A stretch of DNA of 12,365 nucleotides from an alpha proteobacterium SCGC AAA288-E13 (GCA_000504605.1 AZHQ01000018.1:1-12365); one strand, 5' to 3'; counted from the first letter of the stretch, positions 1-7,430 are shown. The notes: generated by a model not told the origin, from the sequence alone. Made by a program: numbers and translations.

Positions 1-587
1 ATTTTTACCAAAACAACCTTGCTGATCCAACTGCAAATTTTCAGTGGGAGTACATTTTAGTAGAAAATAAAAAGGTTAAAAATGCTTGGTGTATGCCAGG
101 AGGTAAAATAGCAGTTTACTCTGGCATTTTAGAAGTTACTGAAAATATTAATGGATTAGCTGCTGTGATGGGACATGAAATTGCACATGCTGTTGCGAAG
201 CATTCAGTGGAACGTGCTAGTAGAAGTATGGTAATAAATATAGGAACCCAGATTGCAGATATTGCCTCGGGCGGTAAAATTTCTGGAGCTTCGAGAGCTG
301 CTGGTGTTGATGTTGCTGGAATGTTAGCACATTTTGGAATTAATAACCCATTTAATAGAAAACAGGAAAGTGAAGCAGATTATCTTGGTTTAATTTTCTC
401 TTCTTTAGCAGGATATGACATTAGAGAGACAACTAAAATTTGGGAAAGAATGAAAGAAACAAACAAAGGAAAAGAACCCCCTGAATGGTTAAGTACACAC
501 CCATCTACTTCTAGGAGAATACAACAAATTAGTGATTGGATACCAGGAGTAGTATTAGAATACCCTCCAATAAAAAAAATTAGCTAA
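1..587 (+). CDS. M48 family zinc metalloprotease, 5'-truncated by window edge
   Basis: This is the C-terminal part of an Oma1/LoiP-like M48 peptidase, a family that degrades damaged envelope proteins at the membrane or in the periplasm. The frame is open from base 3, giving 194 visible residues. The ATG at 93 is internal, because the family-typical segment NAWCMPGGKIAVYSGIL begins just upstream of it. The zinc site HEIAH is at visible residues 58-62. The third ligand is probably E122 in the ESEAD motif, with D126 completing ExxxD. The C-terminal STHPSTSRRIQQI stretch is also usual in this family. The missing N-terminus, expected to carry a signal peptide or lipobox, lies outside the window. 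A short T-tailed hairpin follows the stop. The family assignment is firm; the substrate is unknown. Confidence 0.93.
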   Translation, partial: FYQNNLADPTANFQWEYILVENKKVKNAWCMPGGKIAVYSGILEVTENINGLAAVMGHEIAHAVAKHSVERASRSMVINIGTQIADIASGGKISGASRAAGVDVAGMLAHFGINNPFNRKQESEADYLGLIFSSLAGYDIRETTKIWERMKETNKGKEPPEWLSTHPSTSRRIQQISDWIPGVVLEYPPIKKIS

Positions 588-656
588 TGCAAGAATAATT
601 AATTAGTATTAAATAAAGATAAATCTATAGATTAGTTTACATTTACCAGTGTGGAT

Positions 657-685
657 AAATATCATCATAAAGATATTTTTTTTTT
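657..685 (+). terminator. Putative intrinsic terminator after the M48 gene
   Basis: A perfect 7-bp inverted repeat (AAATATC at 657-663, GATATTT at 672-678) encloses an 8-base loop. It runs into ten consecutive T at 676-685. The T tract lies only on the + side, so it fits termination of the M48 transcript and not of the opposing PhyH gene. The stem has a single G-C pair and is weak, and chance occurrence in such AT-rich DNA is possible. Confidence 0.4.
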
Positions 686-693
686 GACCTTTT

Positions 694-1518
694 TCACAAG
701 ACTTTTTTTAATAAAGAAGGTGATATACCGGTTCCTGGTCTCTTAAAATATATTTTATTTTTTCCGAACAAACGTACCGTTTGATGCTTTAATTGATTTT
801 TATAAAATTCAACTTTATTTTTAATAAATTTTGTTTTTTTCCCAAAAAGTCTGATTGCAATACCCCTTCTATTTATATTTGATATATTTTTAGTACTTCC
901 ATGAATTACTTGGCAGTGATGTAAAAGACAATCTCCAGGATTTAAATTAGGAGTAAACTTATTGAACTTAAACTTATTTAAAGTGTTATTTGGTATAATC
1001 ATCGAAAATCCCTTAAAATTTGAATTTATATGTTTTAATAAACCTACCTTATGTGATCCTTTGCAATATGTTACTCCACCATTTTTTTTAGTTACACGAT
1101 CTAGTGAAATCCAAATACTTAAAATCTTTAAATTTTGTGCATTCCAATAATAATTGTCTTGATGAAAAGGAGCAGCCAAGCCAGTATTTTTTGGTTTTGC
1201 AAATATTTGTAAATTCCAAATTTTAGAATTATCTTTATATATAGCTTTATAAAAACTTTTAACAATTTTCTTCTTTGCAAATTTCAATAAAATAGAGTTT
1301 GGAAAAAATTTATGCAAACCATGTACTGTATCTATCTTAGAATCTTTTGTTAAATAAACGTATGGAGGTTTATATTTTTTTTTTATAATTTTAGATATTT
1401 TTTGAACTTCTTTTTTAGCTTTTTGAATTTCATTTTTTTTTAAAAGAGATCTAAAAATTGTGAAACCATTTTTTTCGAAATCAGCAATGTTTTTTTTCAA
1501 ATTTTTTTTATTTGCCAT
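694..1518 (-). CDS. PhyH-family Fe(II)/2-oxoglutarate dioxygenase
   Basis: This 274-residue protein belongs to the phytanoyl-CoA dioxygenase (PhyH) superfamily, which hydroxylates small substrates using Fe(II), O2 and 2-oxoglutarate. In the numbering used here, the iron ligands are H119 and D121 in FHQDNYYW and H206 in CQVIHGS. R217/R218 in NRRGIAIRL are candidate 2-oxoglutarate carboxylate binders. The central segment WISLDRVTKKNGGVTYCKGSH matches the family's WxxLDxxxxxNGGxxxxxGSH pattern. I chose the ATG at 1518. A longer version would need a GTG at 1554 and adds 12 hydrophobic residues out of keeping with the usual start, where a short charged segment precedes the DFEKNGFTIF strand. The protein is very Lys/Ile/Asn-rich. 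It stands alone on the minus strand with a long gap upstream. The substrate cannot be told from the sequence. Confidence 0.85.
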   Translation of the reverse strand: MANKKNLKKNIADFEKNGFTIFRSLLKKNEIQKAKKEVQKISKIIKKKYKPPYVYLTKDSKIDTVHGLHKFFPNSILLKFAKKKIVKSFYKAIYKDNSKIWNLQIFAKPKNTGLAAPFHQDNYYWNAQNLKILSIWISLDRVTKKNGGVTYCKGSHKVGLLKHINSNFKGFSMIIPNNTLNKFKFNKFTPNLNPGDCLLHHCQVIHGSTKNISNINRRGIAIRLFGKKTKFIKNKVEFYKNQLKHQTVRLFGKNKIYFKRPGTGISPSLLKKVL

Positions 1519-1664
1519 ATGCGCTAATATATATATTGCTATAAAAAGCTCCACTAAATTTTAAAATACTAGAAAATAATAAATTTTATATCAAAAATCT
1601 TAAACAAATTGTTTTTTTGGTGAATCTCAAAGATTTAAAGAATTGATAAATACTAATAACCCCT

Positions 1665-1750
1665 TTGCTAAGTACGGAATCGAACCAACGACACAAGTTT
1701 TTCAGTGTCAGGCCTCTACTGTCACGCTCTAACAACTCAAAAAAGTATTC
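1665..1750 (-). pseudogene. Degenerate tRNA-Phe-like sequence
   Basis: Read on the minus strand, this stretch contains a D-arm-like AGTTGTTAGAGC, an anticodon-loop-like ACTGAAAA (GAA, Phe) and a T-arm-like GTGTCGTTGGTTCGATTCCG, in tRNA order. It cannot fold as a working tRNA. The D-stem 5' strand is replaced by T's, two of five T-stem pairs are mismatched, no acceptor partner is visible and there is no CCA. About 14 extra bases sit between the D arm and the anticodon region and look like a tandem copy (TAGAGCGTGACAG followed by TAGAGGCCTGACAC). The ends are approximate. An alternative is an attachment-site remnant of an integrated element. The tRNA ancestry is fairly secure; the Phe identity is less so. 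Confidence 0.55.
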
Positions 1751-2013
1751 TAGGTTAATTTAAAACAATGGTTTCCTTGGTTCATTTTAATAATCAATAG
1801 AGGTTCTCTTTTATAGTGAACTTCGGTTTATTTGATATGTTTATTATAAAGGTTCTTATTTTCATCCTTATTTTTTGCCACAAAATTATATTAAAGCAGC
1901 TTTTTAATGGTAAGGCTTATCTACTAAATGCCCAACCCAGGTTCGTTTACCATTAAATTTCCAATGTTTACTTTGCCAAGTGAAAGAAATAATTTATATA
2001 ATTCCTAGTAGAT
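1751..2013. other. Gene-free stretch with RNA-like hairpins
   Basis: Together with the tRNA relic and the bases up to the PhyH start, this makes about 490 bp with no credible gene, unusual beside such compact coding. Two structures stand out. At 1815-1832, a seven-pair stem (two G-T wobbles) caps a C(TTCG)G tetraloop. The wobbles pair only in a + strand transcript. At 1903-1913 and 1947-1957 there is a perfect 11-bp inverted repeat around a 33-base loop. The heptamer AGGTTCT recurs at 1801 and 1850, and AGGTTC again at 1939. The minus strand also has a 29-codon open stretch without a start (1904-1993). I recognise no known RNA family here. Confidence 0.4.
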
Positions 2014-2628
2014 TTAAAAAATAATTAATTTTTTATTTCGTAAAATCATTTTCTCGAATTCTTTTTTACCATAATTTTTAATTATCTTTTTTAGACTTTT
2101 GTTTATAGTAATGCAGTCATTTAAGGCGTTATGATGATTATAATTTATTTTAAATTTAAATATTTTATTTAGATTTTCTGTGGATATAAGTTCATTTTTA
2201 TTTAATTTTTTTGTAATTTTTGAAAAATTCACATAATTAACAATTTTTTTATTATGCCTTTCAATATTATGGAATTTTATGTTAAGCTTTAAAAGTTCCA
2301 AGTCACCCCCATTATCAATTAATATCGATTTTCTATCAATAAACTTATCAATTAAATTCAAAGACTTTTTAAAAAAAAAACCTTTTCTTTCTAGAAAATC
2401 CGATGTGATGTTTGTTAATTTAGCTATCCGTTTCGGTATTTTTTGTCTAATTTTAATAAAAATATTTAATTTTTTTTGATTTCTATTTAAATATATATTT
2501 GAAGACTTCAAAAAAGATATTTGAAAAATTTCTGGAAAAATTTTCTTTTTAAATTTTATAAGACTTCTTATATTTGAATGTTTTTTACTAATACAAACAT
2601 ATTCGGTATCTAAAATTATTATTTTCAT
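2014..2628 (-). CDS. DEDDh-type 3'-5' exonuclease-like protein
   Basis: This 204-residue protein has the complete acidic signature of DEDDh nucleases (the DnaQ/RNase T/Eri-1 superfamily), which remove nucleotides from 3' ends of DNA or RNA using two metal ions. D7 and E9 lie in ILDTEYV (Exo I), D109 in NGGDLELL (Exo II), and H166 and D171 in HNALND (Exo III, HxAxxD). The segment KLTNITSDFLE (residues 70-80) matches the conserved stretch before Exo II. Its length suits a stand-alone single-domain enzyme. The sequence is extremely Lys/Asn/Ile-rich, even for this genome. It starts at the ATG at 2628, and no Shine-Dalgarno is visible. It lies 145 bp downstream of the radical SAM gene on the same strand. 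Whether it acts on RNA or DNA is not determinable; membership of the fold is likely. Confidence 0.75.
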   Translation of the reverse strand: MKIIILDTEYVCISKKHSNIRSLIKFKKKIFPEIFQISFLKSSNIYLNRNQKKLNIFIKIRQKIPKRIAKLTNITSDFLERKGFFFKKSLNLIDKFIDRKSILIDNGGDLELLKLNIKFHNIERHNKKIVNYVNFSKITKKLNKNELISTENLNKIFKFKINYNHHNALNDCITINKSLKKIIKNYGKKEFEKMILRNKKLIIF

Positions 2629-2773
2629 GTAGTTATTTTAAAAAAACATAAATAAAATTAATTGTTTTTTGAATTAAATATTTCACTTCTATCAAAATTT
2701 TAATTTTAAATCTAAAATTTGTTTGAAGGATGATTTAATCTTAATTTATTTTCAATGTCATAAGATCTATTGA

Positions 2774-4810
2774 CTAAATGGCAATTGATCTAACTTCATA
2801 AAAAAATTGATTACTATCTGAATTTACAACCATTTTTTGAAATGTTGAATTAATGTTATTTGATTTATATTGCTTAAGTTGAATATCAATAGCTTTTTGT
2901 TGTTTTTTTGATATGTAAAATTTGTAATGTTTTTGATTGTTTAATTTTTCAAGTTGGCCGTAGCCACTTTCTCTCCATTTTAAGAAATCATATTCAAATT
3001 TCTCTGTAAACTGTTGCTTAATTTTCCATTCATTATCAATCTGTAAAAATTTAGCATTTTGAAACTTTAAAACTTCTTTACATAGGTCAACAAAATTATC
3101 TACGTCTAATCCTAAACTTGTTGCGTATTCTTTTGATATATTTAAAAAAAATTTATTAAAAGCTTTGCGATGATTTAATACTAGCTTAAAGGTATACAAC
3201 ATGTTTAATTTTCCGTAGTTCCCTTCTTTTAGTCGATTAAAATTTGATTCTCTCTGCCAATATTTTTCTAACTTTTTAAAAGAATCGAATGATTCGGCCT
3301 CATCATAATCTTTCATAAATTCTGAATATAAATTTCCAATCTCGCCTTTATCTTTTTTACATTTTTCAATAATTTTATTGAAAACAGAGACGGGGTGAAT
3401 CCCATAGCTTTTTAAAAATTTTAAATAATCATAATACCATTTTTTACTCCACATCATTTGCTGCAAAAAATGATAAAATCTTATATATCTAAAATCTTCT
3501 ATAGAAAGCGTATTAGTCTGTAAAACTACTTCTTGTCCTTCAAGAATAATTTTTCCATCGTAAATTCCATATGCATTATCAAACAATCGCCATCCTGTTT
3601 TTTTAAAATATTTTTTTCTAGATTCTTCACTATCCATTTCTGTACCTGGTAAAAGATGCAAATTGTAATTCTGAACATCAAAGTTTAAATCAATCAATTG
3701 TCTATTTGCTTGTAAGTGACTTTCTTTTGTCTCATAAGGTAGACCAATAATCAATTCTGAAAATATTTTTTCTTGACCAAATTTTTCTAATTCTTTTCTT
3801 AATTGAGCAATTTGATCAAAAGTTAAATTTTTTCTTTTTATAGCATGAAGCACGTCATCGCTTATGGATTGTAATGATGCTCCAACTTGGGAAATATTTT
3901 TAAATTCTTTAGCTGTTTTTAGGACTCGATCAGGTCGAGTTTTATTCCATTGAACAGCAACAAAATTTGGAAAACTGGTTTTTTTATGCCCTTCATAAAT
4001 TTTTGCTGCAAATCTGCTGTCTCTATCTAGAATGGCAAAATTTGCATCAGCAATGAACAAAGTCGTAGCAAATTTACTTCTTTCATAGATATATTCTATT
4101 TCTTTTAAAACGCGTTCTTCATCAAATCTCAATAACTTTTGAGTACCAATTCCGCATGCGCAGAAAGTACATCGATATGGACAAGACCTATTTGTTTCTA
4201 AAATAGGCATATAAGGTCCTTCAAAAAACGTATCTAATAGTCCATTTAAATATGGCGAAGGAATATCATTCAGGTCACTTAAAGCACCGATATTTTTTCC
4301 AATATGAATTGTATTATTTTTTTTTAGATCATTTATTAGAGAACCTGGTATGTTAATTTTTCTAAATTGATCTAAATTTTTATTTACTGCACTAAAAACT
4401 TTTATTAATTCAAAGAATCCTTTTTCCCCTTGATTAACTATATAAGCATCGCAGTTATGATACATAGAAAAGAAGCGCCTAGCGCCATTTTCATTAGCAT
4501 TTTGATTAGTAAAATATGGTCCACCACCAATTGTAAGAGAGTTTGGAACATGTTTTTTAACAATTTCAAATACTCTATGATTTAATTTCATATTCCAAAC
4601 ATAATAAGCTAATCCAACTACATCAGGTTTTTCACTTTTAATACAGTCGATCATCTTTTGAGGGTCTTTAAAAAGCTTAAAATTAGAATCGATTCCAACC
4701 TTATTTAAATATTTTGAAGTGTAAGAAGCCACGTAGCCAATGTTAAGAGGAATCGTCCACGTTCCAGCTTGTTCCCAGGTATGAACTAGATCACCTAAAA
4801 ATATTTTCAT
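2774..4810 (-). CDS. Radical SAM protein with cobalamin-binding-like N-terminal domain
   Basis: This 678-residue protein has the layout of B12-binding-domain (class B-like) radical SAM enzymes. Residues 1 to about 140 form a Rossmann-like domain, including PDVVGLAYYVWN (62-73) and the glycine turn IGGGPYF (94-100). The DxHxxG motif that supplies a cobalamin axial histidine is not evident. The radical SAM core follows, with the iron-sulfur motif CxxxCxxC at C210, C214 and C217 in RSCPYRCTFCACG. Later core strands include the LIIGLPYET segment (353-361). From about residue 430 a roughly 250-residue, charged, mostly helical-looking C-terminal region follows that I do not recognise. Relatives methylate or rearrange lipids, sugars, antibiotics or peptides. 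The substrate is unknown, and no obvious peptide precursor gene is adjacent. It starts at the ATG at 4810 and diverges from the cytidylyltransferase fragment. Confidence 0.88.
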   Translation of the reverse strand: MKIFLGDLVHTWEQAGTWTIPLNIGYVASYTSKYLNKVGIDSNFKLFKDPQKMIDCIKSEKPDVVGLAYYVWNMKLNHRVFEIVKKHVPNSLTIGGGPYFTNQNANENGARRFFSMYHNCDAYIVNQGEKGFFELIKVFSAVNKNLDQFRKINIPGSLINDLKKNNTIHIGKNIGALSDLNDIPSPYLNGLLDTFFEGPYMPILETNRSCPYRCTFCACGIGTQKLLRFDEERVLKEIEYIYERSKFATTLFIADANFAILDRDSRFAAKIYEGHKKTSFPNFVAVQWNKTRPDRVLKTAKEFKNISQVGASLQSISDDVLHAIKRKNLTFDQIAQLRKELEKFGQEKIFSELIIGLPYETKESHLQANRQLIDLNFDVQNYNLHLLPGTEMDSEESRKKYFKKTGWRLFDNAYGIYDGKIILEGQEVVLQTNTLSIEDFRYIRFYHFLQQMMWSKKWYYDYLKFLKSYGIHPVSVFNKIIEKCKKDKGEIGNLYSEFMKDYDEAESFDSFKKLEKYWQRESNFNRLKEGNYGKLNMLYTFKLVLNHRKAFNKFFLNISKEYATSLGLDVDNFVDLCKEVLKFQNAKFLQIDNEWKIKQQFTEKFEYDFLKWRESGYGQLEKLNNQKHYKFYISKKQQKAIDIQLKQYKSNNINSTFQKMVVNSDSNQFFYEVRSIAI

Positions 4811-4991
4811 TATAGCACAATTCTTTATTAAATTTGTTTTTTAGTATACGCAAAGCAACATATACAAAATTATATTTGTTTATACTATATCACACATATT
4901 AATATATATGTTGAAAAAATCTTTAGAAAAAAAACAAGAAAAATAATGTATGATAAATCAAGAATTTTTAAAGACTTAAAATAGTTATCTA

Positions 4992-5147
4992 ATGGAAACG
5001 GCAATTATACTACAAGCTAGACTTGGATCTAAAAGATTTCCTGGTAAAGTACTGAAGAAAATAAATGGCAAAACTATATTAGAATATACAATAAAAAGAC
5101 TTAAAAAAACTAAGTTATCAAAAAATATAATTGTTGCTACAAAGTAA
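4992..5147 (+). pseudogene. Truncated SpsF-type cytidylyltransferase (N-terminal 51 residues)
   Basis: The 51-codon frame begins with METAIILQARLGSKRFPGKV and ends with KNIIVATK before TAA. This is the start of the SpsF/NeuA-type cytidylyltransferase family, whose members activate sugars such as sialic-acid-like residues with CMP for surface polysaccharides. The nucleotide-binding signature QARxGSxRxPGKVL is intact. Full-length relatives are roughly 230-250 residues, so about 80% is missing, and no remnant of it is found further on. The frame stops at the point where relatives continue into the DD-containing loop. The next gene begins 13 bases after the stop, so the break looks like a recombination or deletion junction rather than a point mutation. 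It is unlikely to make an active enzyme. Confidence 0.85.
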
Positions 5148-5159
5148 TAATAGATTCTA

Positions 5160-7178
5160 ATGAAAAAAATTAAAATTATTATTTCTATATCAATTATCAT
5201 ATTAATTTTTTATGTTTGGAAAGATTATAAAAAAATAAATCTTGGATATGTCAATTATCCACTGATTACTTATGATATTGGAAATATTAACAACAATTTT
5301 CTTAAAAAGATTTTTATTTCATTAGATAGATATATTGAAACTTCATTAATAAAGTTCTCAACTAAGCACAGAAATTACTGGAAAATTGAAAGTGCTTCAA
5401 AAAGGGAAATTTTGCCAGAGTATAAATATTTAGATACAGAGAAAAACCCAACAATAAATAAATTTAAAAATACTGAAAATTTTGAAAATTGGCCTCGTAG
5501 CCATGGGAATAATCATTCTAATCTTTTTTCTAGTCTGACAAAAATAAATAACTCTAATGTTCAAAACTTAGAAGTTGCATGGATCTACTATTCTAAACAT
5601 GGGAATCAAGATATCCAATGTAACCCTATAGCGGTTAATGGTATTGTATATACTTCCGTAGCGGGTAGACATATATCTGCAATTAATGGTGAAACAGGCA
5701 AAGAAATTTGGCAATCAAAGAAATTTGGAGATAATTACTTAGCAAAGAGAGGTCTTGTCTATTGGCCAGGCGATTTAAACAATGGTCCAAGACTATATTT
5801 TTCAAATTGGAAAAAATTAATAGCTTTAGACGCAAACACTGGCAAGTTAATAAAAAGTTTTGGTAAAAACGGAATAGTCAAAAGAACTGGTCCAAATGTA
5901 ATTACTCCAATAATATATAAAAAATTTATTGTGATAGCCACATGGGATAAATCTTTAGAAGTCTATAATCTTTTAAACGGCAAAAGTGAATGGAAGTATA
6001 AGCTTAAAAAATACAATACTAAACGCTATGGAGGAAAAATTTATAGTGAGACAGGTGGAAATCCATGGAGCGGAATTTCTGCAGATATTGAACGAGGTAT
6101 AGTGTTTATAACAACCGGTAATCCACATAAACTTCATGATGGAACTAGACGACCTGGTAAAAATGAAGGATCAAATAGTATCATTGCGATAGATTTAAAT
6201 AAGAGAAAAGAGCTTTGGTCATTCCAAGAAGTCGCTCATGATTTATGGAACCTTGATCTTCCATCTCCACCAATTCTAACTACAATAAAAAAAGATTCGA
6301 AATTAATAGATGTCGTGGTAACGCCAACAAAAACTGGTAATACCTTAATTTTAGATCGGTTATCTGGAAAACCTATATATGAATATCGTTTACGTAAAGC
6401 TCCAGTTTCTAAAATTCCTGGTGAAAAAACAAATGAATATCAACCAGATTTAAGATTGCCCGAGCCATTTATGGATACAAGATTTAGTAAAGACAAAATA
6501 TGGTTTAGAAATATTGATAAAAAAAAACAATTTTTAAAAAAAATTAATGATTTTAAGTTTGGCTTTTTTGAAACCAATGAACTTGGAAAAAAAAATTTAC
6601 GGATTGCAGGTGGTGCATCTTGGCCGGGTGCATCGATAGATCCAAATAAAAATATTATGTATGTAACTTCTAGCAAAATGCTCGTGGAACAGGAACTAAA
6701 AATAAATATAGTAAAAAATAAAAATTTCGGACCAACTTTTTTAAGCACTAAGAAAATCTTATTGGATGATGGTATTTATCCAATCATAAAACCACCTTGG
6801 GGTACTTTAACTGCAATTAATCTGAATAATGGTAAGATAATATGGCAAAAGCCATTAGGTAAATATGAGGAATTAAAAAAAAAAGGTTTTGGGATGACTG
6901 GTTCTAATAATGTTGGAGGTGTAACTTCTACCAGTGGAAATATAGCTATAGCAACTGGATCTTTAGATAAAAAAATTTATATTTATAATTCACTTAATGG
7001 AGAAGTAATCTGGGAATATAAAATGCCATTTATAGGGTCAGCACCTCCGACAACTTATATTGCAAATAATAAACAGTATATAGTTGTTCATGCAACTGGA
7101 GGAATGCTTTTAAATGGGATTTATCCAAAATTAGTAGAATTTGGTAATGCTTTGGTGGCTTTTAAATTAAAAGAATAA
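5160..7178 (+). CDS. Membrane-anchored PQQ-dependent dehydrogenase-like beta-propeller protein
   Basis: This 672-residue protein is related to the quinoprotein glucose/quinate/alcohol dehydrogenases, which oxidise sugars, polyols or alcohols in the periplasm and pass electrons to the respiratory chain. An N-terminal hydrophobic helix (residues 5-19) after MKKIK acts as an uncleaved anchor or signal. Residues 20-108 are an unusual linker. The propeller begins near WPRSHGNNHSN. Seven blade-type (D/N)xxxGKxxW-like strands are visible, at about 176, 224, 269, 345, 398, 554 and 609. Family landmarks are HDLWNLDLPSPP (360-371), the TKTGN lysine K391, GGASWPGASIDP (484-495), PPWGTL and PPTTY...YIVV. 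In HDLWNLD, an Asn (N364) stands where relatives usually have Asp. No PQQ-synthesis genes or partner cytochrome are in the window. The substrate is unknown. Confidence 0.88.
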   Translation: MKKIKIIISISIIILIFYVWKDYKKINLGYVNYPLITYDIGNINNNFLKKIFISLDRYIETSLIKFSTKHRNYWKIESASKREILPEYKYLDTEKNPTINKFKNTENFENWPRSHGNNHSNLFSSLTKINNSNVQNLEVAWIYYSKHGNQDIQCNPIAVNGIVYTSVAGRHISAINGETGKEIWQSKKFGDNYLAKRGLVYWPGDLNNGPRLYFSNWKKLIALDANTGKLIKSFGKNGIVKRTGPNVITPIIYKKFIVIATWDKSLEVYNLLNGKSEWKYKLKKYNTKRYGGKIYSETGGNPWSGISADIERGIVFITTGNPHKLHDGTRRPGKNEGSNSIIAIDLNKRKELWSFQEVAHDLWNLDLPSPPILTTIKKDSKLIDVVVTPTKTGNTLILDRLSGKPIYEYRLRKAPVSKIPGEKTNEYQPDLRLPEPFMDTRFSKDKIWFRNIDKKKQFLKKINDFKFGFFETNELGKKNLRIAGGASWPGASIDPNKNIMYVTSSKMLVEQELKINIVKNKNFGPTFLSTKKILLDDGIYPIIKPPWGTLTAINLNNGKIIWQKPLGKYEELKKKGFGMTGSNNVGGVTSTSGNIAIATGSLDKKIYIYNSLNGEVIWEYKMPFIGSAPPTTYIANNKQYIVVHATGGMLLNGIYPKLVEFGNALVAFKLKE

Positions 7179-7430
7179 AAACTTTAGTATATGAATTTAA
7201 AATGACTAACGCTTATTCCTTTACAAAAAGCTGTTATTTATTTTTTTGTTCATATATTTCTTGTTCTTTTCATATTCAAGAACAGAATTTGATAGTCTCA
7301 ATTCTGAACTTTTAGAGAACAAAGGCTTTCATACATACTTCATACATAGATGTGAGCGCCTTTTAGAGCAAAAACCACTAGGTCTCTAAACTCAATTCTC
7401 TTTCTAAAACAATGAAATATCAACAGGATT
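7179..7430. other. Convergent non-coding gap with inverted and direct repeats
   Basis: This gap separates the + strand dehydrogenase gene from tRNA-Lys on the minus strand. It holds two perfect 7-bp inverted repeats: TGTTCTT/AAGAACA at 7262-7268 and 7278-7284, and TTTAGAG/CTCTAAA at 7362-7368 and 7384-7390. CTTTTAGAG occurs twice, 50 bp apart (7310 and 7360), and CATACATA occurs twice (7330-7348). Neither hairpin has a proper T tract on either strand, so I do not call a terminator. The only open frame is a 37-codon one (7202-7315) that does not look like a protein. Confidence 0.35.

Noticed and set aside
1555..2013. CRISPR-like or mobile-element repeats in the long gap
   Set aside because: There are no regularly spaced repeats, no terminal inverted repeats with target duplications, and no transposase or integrase frame.
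4894..4911. Dyad ACATAT-taatat-ATATGT in the divergent promoter region, considered as an operator
   Set aside because: It consists almost only of A and T, with 6-bp arms. Such dyads are frequent by chance in this composition, and no regulator gene is nearby.
2774..5147. RiPP (modified peptide) cluster built around the radical SAM protein
   Set aside because: No precursor-peptide-like small gene, leader-binding domain or exporter is present. The only small frame nearby is a clear cytidylyltransferase fragment.
4985..5200. A minus-strand 71-codon open frame across the cytidylyltransferase fragment and the start of the dehydrogenase gene
   Set aside because: It is the reverse of two real coding stretches, is hydrophobic only because of their A-rich codons, and shows no protein family signature.
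6440..6748. A minus-strand 102-codon open frame inside the PQQ-type dehydrogenase gene
   Set aside because: It lies wholly within a strongly supported gene. Its Phe/Leu/Ser-rich product is typical of antisense reading of AT-rich coding DNA.
7202..7315. A 37-codon open frame in the gap after the dehydrogenase gene
   Set aside because: Its composition (many Cys, Phe and Ser) follows the T-rich DNA. There is no ribosome site or recognisable motif, and it spans an inverted repeat.
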